Shown: positions 59,901-64,000 of the stretch, piece by piece
Position numbering within the stretch: position 1 is the first letter of the stretch
Layout of the letters: every line of letters starts with the position of its first letter
Source of the DNA: Antedon bifida
Taxonomy: Eukaryota > Echinodermata > Crinoidea > Comatulida > Antedonidae
NCBI GenBank assembly: GCA_963402885.1
Contig: OY727095.1
Span: forward strand, 31,005,001-31,069,000
Direction: 5' to 3'
Length of the DNA: 64,000 nt
Notes under the pieces: model-generated
The model's database searches: none
What the model was told of the DNA's origin: nothing
Seen by the model: the letters and a program-made list of their open reading frames with translations, nothing else
Translations under genes and position numbers: made by a program

Positions 59901-62798
59901 ACATTCACTAGCAGATGTGATCATCTTGACACTGTCTTCCATCGCTATGGTAAGGTCAGTCTCCTCCTGAACCAGGTGTACATTATACAGGTGTCTGAAA
60001 TAGGTGATGGCTTTCTTTAATGCCTCAAGAGAAGTTGTCTCATCCAGCTACAGAAAAAAAATTAGATTAGATGCTTAAGTTACATTACTACCAATAATTG
60101 AAATAATTTGTTAAAATTTGTTAATTTATTCATATTTATTAATAATAAAACCCCTTTTTTAGAACACCACTATTCAGTGGACACCACATTGGAGAGCCAC
60201 TAGACATTGTTTTATTTATGCTTTTGGTAATCCTGCCGGCCTTTGTGGGGAGGCGACGAGTAAAATATTTTTTTTTATTTTACTTTTATTGATCTGTTTT
60301 CTTGTAATTGTATTTTTATATATTTTAATATTGCAAAATTAAATTTAAAGGACACCAGAATAAGGGCACACTTTTATGTGAAATGAATGAAGGGAAATAT
60401 ATGTATGTATGTACAGTATGGCCATCAAATTTTTGTGTCCCAAAGGTGTCGGTGGATCTTACCTGGTCTTTTCTAAGTTGTTCAATGTAGAAATCCAGTG
60501 AACTTTCATATGGTGCCATCTCAGGGAACAGGGTACCAATCTTGCAGAACAAGTCAACGCTACAGTTGGACAAAGAACTGAAAACAAATAAACACAAGCT
60601 TTATAAATTAAGATCAAACATCATGTAAATTGATATAAATTCCTCAACTACAATATAATATGCTTGCACAATTAGCTTCCACCAGTGTGTATTGCATGCA
60701 TTAACATCAGATGATGAAAAGCATCCTTCAATTACTTACTATTGATATTTGTGTAGAATAGCTTGAAACTGATGTAGGGTAAAGATGAGGGTGTTGGTAA
60801 ATGATAGCTGTTCTCCCTTGTTATTTTGAAGCATTCCCTCTCTATCAAAGCTTTGTGGCAACTCAGCCTAAAGAATTGAGAAAGAAATAGCAGTTAGTTT
60901 ACACAAACCAACATGAGTGAGATACTGTATAGGAATAGGAGGGTCGGGCATGTCATGTATTGGAGACATCTACAGTATACGACACCTGAACTGCTGCATT
61001 TTCCTTTCAAGCATATTCTGGGAATGACAATTTTAGCGTCTATGCAGGTATGGATCTCATGAAATACATATCATCATCTCTAAATACAAGGTTAAGCAGT
61101 ACAGTATTCATTTAAAAGTCATGCATACAATGTTGTCGATTTGTATATTTTCCTTACTTTTTCTTTGATTTGATTAATAATCATCTCAGCCTTGGAATTG
61201 AGTCGAGACAAGAGCAGAAGAACTTGAACACAGTCATGATCACCTTAAAAAATTAAAAAATAATCAATCTATTTTGATACCTTCTGAAATCAAAACAATC
61301 ATGAATGACTTAAGCTGTCTATCAAACTAGTGTGACAATAAAAGTGTGATGAGCCCGAATATGGTAGTGGTATGCTTAAATATGGACACATCACATTTTT
61401 TTGTCACATAAAGTTAGATAGTGTAGAGAGAGCTTAATGGATTTTCTACCATCAATGGTACAACATTTACATATAGTATAATATAGCTGCTTTATTTTGA
61501 GAATATTATGCACATATGAATATTACCTTTCTTATTCTCTGTCTACACTATCAAACAAGTTTGAAAACAAAAAGTGTGATTATGTGACATCATGTCCATA
61601 TATGGGCACATCACAGACAGAGCTTTGAGATTATATTCTTTAAGTTCAAATAAGATTAGAAAAAAGAAAAAACATATGAGTACCTCCTCTTCGAAGGAAG
61701 CTGTCCGCCATGAAAGAGCAAAGCAACTCAATGTGGCGCTTTGACTGCTCTACCTCAAGCTTGCGTATGTCCAGTTCGATCATCTACAAAGTCAATAAAT
61801 ATTCATAACATAAAAAATACTTTAAAGTTCATGTTTATACAAACATTGAAGCAAAATGTCAATTACAGTTTAGGAAAAGGAAAATAAATGTGTTGAAAGT
61901 AGTCACCTTAGCCTGTGCTTTGGCTTCGGCAAATTTCTGCTTGAAGTCAAAGGCTGGTTGATCTGGCGTCGAATCCTGGCTGTTGTCGGCTCTCTCTGCC
62001 TTCAAGAGAAGTTGACGATTCTCCTCCTAATAAAAGAAATAGAATAAATTAGGATTAGGTGTTTGTTTATATTTTTTCTGTAAAATCACTAAATAGCTAA
62101 CTGAAATTCTAAATACTATTGAATCATTTACCTGAAGAGAAGAAGTAAGTTCTCTAAACTTGGCGATCGTTTGTTGGTAATCAGCAACGCTGTCATTCAT
62201 AGATTCCATTTTACGCTGAGAATCGAGTACTCTGGAGTTAGCCATGTCACGTTCCTCTCGCAATTCCAACTCGGTTTCTCTTGCATTTTCCTGGATCTCT
62301 TCGTTCATGTCGGCAAGTGTGTCCTAAATAAAGTCATACAAAATCTTTAGCTTTAAGGATTTAAGGCGGACATTCTTAAGACAATTTTTTTCAATATCTT
62401 ATTATACCTACTTCCAACAAGGTTCTAAAGAAATTAACAACACATGTTTCTCACCAAATCATTAATGTTGTCCTGTAGCTCTTGGACCTTTTCTTCAAGT
62501 TCAAGGTTAGCCTCTGTCAGAGACTCTACCATCTCCTCTGCCCCCAGAGCAGCATCCACTTGTTCCTTAAGCTCAATCACCTGGTTTTCTGATTCCTTCA
62601 AAGCTTTGGAAACGCTTTCTTTCTGTATTCTTGCTTCTTTACATTCGTTCACAACCTTTTCTTTCTCTTTTACCAATCCTTGATACTCTTGCTTCTCATG
62701 GTTGGAGAGGTCACGCAACCTCACAAGAGCTTCCTTCAGTCTGGTGTTCTGTTGTTCCATCTGCTTGATTTGGTAGTTGGTAGCAGCTCCTTCAGTAC
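35917..62798 (-). CDS. DCTN1: Dynactin subunit 1 (p150Glued), 3' portion; 5' exons beyond window
   Basis: Largest dynactin subunit, cofactor of cytoplasmic dynein. Exons in transcript order: 62455-62798, 62132-62323, 61907-62026, 61684-61783, 61158-61243, 60740-60867, 60463-60577, 59862-60047, 59572-59655, 59316-59399, 58733-58835, 58098-58151, 42620-42719, 41766-41985, 41244-41386, 40600-40772, 39338-39408, 39139-39210, 38839-39021, 37276-37425, 36731-36826, 35917-36054. A microexon at 40220-40264 is listed separately. All junctions keep frame, giving about 979 residues. The first exons encode the end of coiled coil 1 (ELKEQVDAALGAEEMVE, ENARETELELRE). Next comes the intercoil domain (HDCVQVLLLLSRL, GTLFPEMAPYESSLDF, RRRLP), then coiled coil 2 (EFEETLDHMQVDIDALEKEK), KDSPLLLQ, and the terminal LQQLHSRLIM. 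The CAP-Gly and basic regions are not in the window. The 3' end is complete. Confidence 0.97.
36150..36393. mobile_element. TIR element (family H) in DCTN1 intron
   Basis: Inverted ends ACAACTTTATCGAGAACCAC on the left and the complement TCTCGATAAAGTTGT on the right, with a further imperfect match (TTTTTGACAACATATTT against AAATACGTTATCAAAATA). About 245 bp, non-coding. In the last DCTN1 intron. Confidence 0.7.
36878..37055. mobile_element. MITE-A copy (truncated) joined to half of a family G element
   Basis: The left end TTAAGCTATGTCTACACTAT and internal CATATATGGGCACATCACA are MITE-A; the right TIR is missing. From about 36985 the sequence (TATTGATTAAAACG, then AAAACTATGTGGTGTACCGCAAAC) matches the right half of the element at 20690-20818. 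One has probably inserted in or recombined with the other. It starts 52 bases upstream (gene sense) of exon 36731-36826. Confidence 0.7.
37763..38540. other. DCTN1 intron, nothing recognised
   Basis: AT-rich intron between exons 38839-39021 and 37276-37425. No exon with coding character and no clear element termini seen. Confidence 0.4.
38657..38805. mobile_element. MITE-A copy, 34 bases from a DCTN1 donor
   Basis: Left end TTAAGCTCTGCCTACACCAT, right end GTTTGATAGTGTAGACAGAA (last bases altered). Interior has GTGATGTGCCCATATATGG and GATGATGTCAT. It lies downstream (gene sense) of exon 38839-39021. Confidence 0.88.
39632..39771. mobile_element. MITE-A copy with TTA target duplication
   Basis: Element ends AGCTCTGTCTACACTATC and GATAGTGTAGACAGAGCT, each flanked outwardly by TTA as a direct repeat. 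This is one of the copies that best defines the target site. In the DCTN1 intron between exons 40600-40772 and 39338-39408. Confidence 0.9.
39780..39932. repeat. Minisatellite-like tandem repeat with GAT expansions
   Basis: Three units of about 50-70 bp share GTTGATTAAATCAG, then (GAT)n, then GTGACAA and a CGA-AACCTGTT block. The GATGAT run differs in length between units. It directly follows the MITE-A copy at 39632-39771. Confidence 0.75.
40220..40264 (-). CDS. Candidate 45-bp cassette microexon of DCTN1
   Basis: On the minus strand an acceptor (TTTCTATAG) and a donor (GTATAAG) bracket exactly 45 bases in phase 1-1. They encode TMEKLLAEAKLYME after a split Asp codon, with no stop. It lies between exons 40600-40772 (ending in phase 1) and 39338-39408 (starting in phase 1), so inclusion or skipping both preserve the frame. 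The peptide is helix-like and hydrophilic, fitting a coiled-coil edge. I know of no equivalent in the human protein, so it could be a chance pair of splice sites. Confidence 0.45.
40415..40578. mobile_element. MITE-A copy, 22 bases from a DCTN1 donor, internal triplication
   Basis: Left end AAAGCTGTCTGCACTATCAA, right end GATAGTGTAGACAGAACTTA. The internal CATATCACTACCATATTT unit is present three times in series, lengthening the element. It lies just downstream (gene sense) of exon 40600-40772. Confidence 0.88.
43333..43476. mobile_element. MITE-A copy, damaged ends
   Basis: The left end is reduced to TTCTGTCTACACTATCAACC; the interior AAATATAGTAGTGATA(T) is duplicated; then GACATCATCATGTCCATATA and GGGCACATCACATTTTTTTG. 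The right TIR is decayed (AAAGGTTTTACAGAG). In the large DCTN1 intron. Confidence 0.82.
49114..49489. repeat. Recurring TGGAANNTTCCA palindromes
   Basis: The 12-mer TGGAATCTTCCA occurs at 49114-49125 and 49414-49425 (both within AAATTGGAATCTTCCATTAT). Close variants are at 49181-49192, 49338-49349 and 49478-49489, and outside this block at 48201-48212 and 51842-51853. The motif resembles a heat-shock-factor dimer site (GAANNTTC), but it could also be the remnant of a diverged repeat. In the large DCTN1 intron. Confidence 0.5.
49723..49812. mobile_element. MITE-A copy, left half only
   Basis: The left end TAAAGCTCTGTCCACACT is followed by a short duplication (ACACTAC, ACTATCAAAC), TTTGACAAAAAAAATGCCC and two AAATATGG(T/C)AGT units. 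The right half is absent. Confidence 0.78.
49902..50040. mobile_element. MITE-A copy with TTA target duplication
   Basis: AGCTCTGTCTACACTATCAA at the left, TTTTGTAGACAGAGCT at the right, TTA directly repeated on both sides (49899-49901 and 50041-50043). The interior has CCCATATATGG and two ATATCACTACCATATTT units. Confidence 0.9.
53195..53440 (+). repeat. SINE-like repeat
   Basis: A tRNA-like start (TGTGGCGCAGTATGTTAGAT, A-box-like; AAGAGTTTGAGACTA, weak B box) is followed by a body with CAACACTGTGTTTGTCTCTC and AGGTGTACAAGGTAGCTGGTAT. It ends GAAGCGCTTAGAGACCT, a tail type common in invertebrate SINEs. Single copy in this window, so the family is inferred from structure. Confidence 0.55.
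56113..56325. repeat. Direct tandem duplication, about 106-bp unit
   Basis: GTTCTTATAGGTTAGTGAAA begins at 56128 and again at 56234. In both units it is followed by ATACACAA-CTTATT-CAAAAAAAAA, TTCAATATTTTGA and AGAAGGGTAATTA. The units are about 90 percent alike by eye. Confidence 0.8.
56898..56975 (-). pseudogene. tRNA-like sequence, minus strand
   Basis: On the minus strand GCGTGGCGCAACGGTGGAAG resembles a tRNA A box and GAGTTCAAATCC a B box about 45 bases later. The intervening anticodon arm does not pair well and acceptor stems do not match. It may be a SINE head or a decayed tRNA. Confidence 0.4.
57151..57306 (+). CDS. Possible first coding exon of an unidentified gene
   Basis: An ATG opens a 52-codon frame (MNCLFGLPDYNIII..., ending YIILRK) that finishes at a good donor, CGCAAG then GTAAGG, in phase 0. 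Upstream is a G+C-richer stretch with a CCAAT motif (ATTGGTCA, near 57070) and CATCCGGTGATTCGG, like a promoter and 5' UTR. I do not recognise the peptide and found no second exon that I could support on the plus strand. It lies inside the large DCTN1 intron, in antisense orientation. It may be a real nested gene, a gene fragment or chance. Confidence 0.3.
57416..57601. mobile_element. Long-hairpin element, 186 bp
   Basis: Almost the whole segment is an inverted repeat: ACAGATATTG ... GGTTAAATATAAGATTTGAC on the left answers GTCAAATCTTATATTTAACC ... CAATATCTGT on the right. The internal arms GGGGAATATATATTTCCC and GGGAAATATATATTCCC sit around a short CAGCTGGCGCTTC loop. This is a foldback MITE-like structure with no coding capacity. 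Confidence 0.85.
58098..58151 (-). CDS. DCTN1 54-bp Lys/Glu-rich exon, probable cassette
   Basis: An exon with acceptor TTTGTACAG and donor GTTTGTT, phase 1-1, encoding RTPEKKKKDTKPVEEDE. It inserts 18 residues between SLT(G) and DAEGIPVKKLEKL. The human protein has no matching insert here, and skipping it would restore a human-like junction in frame. It is isolated, with a 15.4 kb intron on one side. The codon pattern and splice sites make it credible, but whether it is constitutive cannot be seen. Confidence 0.75.
58230..58571. mobile_element. hAT-type non-autonomous element, 342 bp, perfect 8-bp TSD
   Basis: The ends are CAGTGACGTAACG and CGTTACGCCACTG. The element is flanked on both sides by the identical octamer AATATTAG (58222-58229 and 58572-58579). 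CAGTG-type ends plus an 8-bp duplication are hallmarks of hAT transposons. No transposase. It lies in the short DCTN1 intron between exons 58733-58835 and 58098-58151. Confidence 0.9.
58295..58464. mobile_element. Second TIR element nested in the hAT element
   Basis: The left end TAGTCAACTCTTCCCAATAC, then CGGACTCTCTG; the right end CCGATATTGGAAGAGTTGAC, an inverted copy with few changes. The arms are about 25 bases. It lies wholly within the 58230-58571 element, so it is either a later insertion or the core around which the outer ends were acquired. Confidence 0.75.
58913..59052. mobile_element. TIR element (family L) copy in DCTN1 intron
   Basis: Left ACAGTAGAACCCTTTGGGAC; internal CTATTAAGGGGACACTTTCC; right GAAGGTGTGCTCTTAAAAAG, then GGGTACAGT. 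The imperfect inverted ends resemble 32094-32261. Degraded. Confidence 0.55.
59746..59857. mobile_element. MITE-A copy abutting a DCTN1 splice donor
   Basis: Left end AGCTCTGACTACACTATCAA preceded by TTA; right end AGTGTAACCCAAGCT followed by TTA (59858-59860). On the gene strand exon 59862-60047 ends CAG and its donor is GTAAAG: G at 59861, then T, A, A from the target duplication, then A, G from the element. The insertion thus lies exactly at the exon/intron boundary without destroying the donor. Confidence 0.88.
60145..60475. repeat. Degraded family L-like repeat
   Basis: AGAACACCACTATTCAGTGGACACC near 60160 and AAAGGACACCAGAATAAGGG near 60350 recall the ends of family L elements in broken form. 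Between them is GCCTTTGTGGGGAGGCGACG and an AT-rich run. It reaches close to the donor of exon 60463-60577. Confidence 0.4.
61313..61434. mobile_element. MITE-A copy
   Basis: Left end AAGCTGTCTATCAAACTAG (with a small deletion), right end TTAGATAGTGTAGAGAGAGCT. The interior has GTGTGATGAGCCCGAATATGG. In the DCTN1 intron between exons 61684-61783 and 61158-61243. Confidence 0.85.
61532..61625. mobile_element. MITE-A copy, right end shortened
   Basis: Left TTCTCTGTCTACACTATCAA, interior GTGTGATTATGTGACATCAT and CCATATATGGGCACATCAC, ending ACAGACAGAGCTTTG with most of the right TIR deleted. It lies 58 bases downstream (gene sense) of exon 61684-61783. Confidence 0.85.
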
Positions 62799-64000
62799 CT
62801 AAACGCACCAACAATTACAAATTAGTATTGTCCAGTACACACATAAAATAAATTTAGTCACATACAAAAAATATACATTATTATGTACTGTGCACTCAAC
62901 ATGTAAAAACCTGTGTGATTTTTTTTCTAGGACTTCAAACTAATTGTATTTTTGAAAATGACAATGAGGCAGTTCCAAGTATGATTTTTAATGTAAATGA
63001 AGTAGCCGATTCTACCCGGGTATACTATCTAGGCATATGTCATAATTCGTGTAGTATCATATAAAAATTTCTAAATACAGTATCACATGTGACATTTTTG
63101 TTTACTTTAACCAAACTGTAAAAATAATTCCTATATATAAAAAAAAATGACGCCGTTTTACATTGTGACAAACATGTGACACTGTATTGTGGAACATTGA
63201 CAAGATACTGAACAAATTAAGATACAGTACAGAGAATCGTGTGAAGGTAAATTGTGCTGTAACACCCACACATACCCCCATAAACATTGTGTTTGTTTTA
63301 CCAGCTTAGTGTCATGACACAATTTTAGACTAACAACAAAAATCCTTTTTTATGCTTAAAACCACACAATATTGTCAGCAAAATGAATAATGAAGGAAAA
63401 ACTATTCATGATACTTAAGTTACTTACATCATAACAAGTGTAGTTTTATGTTTTTTAACATAACATTTTTGTACTGTACTTTCTTAATATCCATAGAATA
63501 GCCTAGCACTAGACTCTAAGTCGCTACTTAAAACATGCTGAGTTTGGGAATAAAAAATATGTAATAATCAATAAATAGTTGTATTGTGCATAATAGAATT
63601 AAATAGACAAGTGCATAAATATTTTATAACACCTTCCACCTTAAAAAAGTCAACTCATAAGGTATTAATTAAATCAAATACCTCCACCGTGTAAGTATGG
63701 GGAAAAGGAAGTTTGATGGGTTTGTAAATAATACTGATGTGAACAAAATCTTAAATCTTGAAAATGTCACCTAAAGCTCTGTCTACACTATAAAAACTAG
63801 TGTGACGTGCCGTAATATGGTAGTGATATGATGTCATTATGTCCAAATATGATGTCATTGTGTCCATAAATGATGTCATTGTGTCCATATATGGGCACAT
63901 GTTTTTTTCCACAAAAGTTTGATAATGTAGACAGAGCTTAAGAAACTATTCCAACTAAAATTATTTTCATGCAAAAAGAACCATTCTAGTTTTAGAATCG
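62799..64000 (-). other. DCTN1 intron running off the window
   Basis: Exon 62455-62798 begins in phase 1 at an acceptor (CGTTTAG), so its preceding exon should end with one base of a split codon. I find no further DCTN1 exon before base 64000. Apart from the MITE-A copy near the end, the stretch is AT-rich and unremarkable. Confidence 0.7.
63772..63941. mobile_element. MITE-A copy with internal tandem amplification
   Basis: Left end TAAAGCTCTGTCTACACTAT, right end TTTGATAATGTAGACAGAGC, then TTAA. The inner ATGATGTCATTGTGTCCATA unit (about 20 bp) is repeated in series three times, where other copies have one, making this the longest copy in the window. Confidence 0.9.

Noticed and set aside
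62799-64000. The next upstream DCTN1 exon (end of coiled coil 1A/1B linker)
   Set aside because: I searched for a minus-strand exon ending in phase 1 with coiled-coil character before base 64000 and found none; it is probably beyond the window.

Overview
This window is animal nuclear DNA. It is AT-rich, and its coding exons are mostly 55-350 bp, bounded by GT/AG splice sites and separated by introns of about 0.1 to 15 kb. It holds four recognisable protein-coding genes, and their families are well enough known that I could read exon chains with continuous reading phase. The organism is probably an invertebrate deuterostome, most likely an echinoderm. The reasons are a fused epimerase/kinase GNE gene (typical of deuterostomes), a vertebrate-like DCTN1, frequent AGGCCTA-type words in non-coding DNA, and a dense load of short inverted-repeat transposons. 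The species assignment is inference.

Layout. (1) 1-2052: downstream flank of GNE with two MITE copies. (2) 2053-17197, minus: GNE, 12 coding exons, complete, 763 aa, with a non-coding first exon and promoter at about 17275-17420. (3) 17420-19316: intergenic, with a tandem array of tRNA-Thr-derived units. (4) 19317-29436, minus: ATP6V1B (V-ATPase subunit B), 14 exons, complete, 503 aa. (5) 29437-31183: divergent spacer. (6) 31184-33590, plus: a PCED1-type GDSL/PC-esterase, 4 coding exons, complete, 467 aa, with its 3' UTR to about 34.6 kb. (7) 35917-62798, minus: DCTN1 (dynactin p150Glued). The 3' portion has 22 exons plus one candidate microexon; the N-terminal exons, including CAP-Gly, lie beyond base 64000. 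One DCTN1 region spans about 16 kb and is broken only by a 54-bp exon.

The genes are not an operon or a pathway. GNE makes the sialic acid precursor in the cytosol, ATP6V1B belongs to the proton pump of endomembranes, DCTN1 is the dynein cofactor, and PCED1 is a predicted esterase-fold protein.

The most distinctive content is transposon biology. One MITE family (called MITE-A here: about 90-170 bp, TIR beginning AGCTCTGTCTACACTATC, TTA/TAA target duplications) has about 21 copies. About half lie within 65 bp of a coding-exon edge, and one supplies intronic bases of a DCTN1 splice donor. In the last GNE intron, two MITE-A pieces flank an inverted, partly deleted copy of ATP6V1B intron 2/exon 3, so host exon sequence from 25 kb away has been transduplicated. 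Other elements include a hAT-type element with a perfect 8-bp target duplication and a second MITE nested in it, several other TIR families, and tRNA-derived SINEs. A possible first exon of an unidentified plus-strand gene lies inside DCTN1 (57151-57306).
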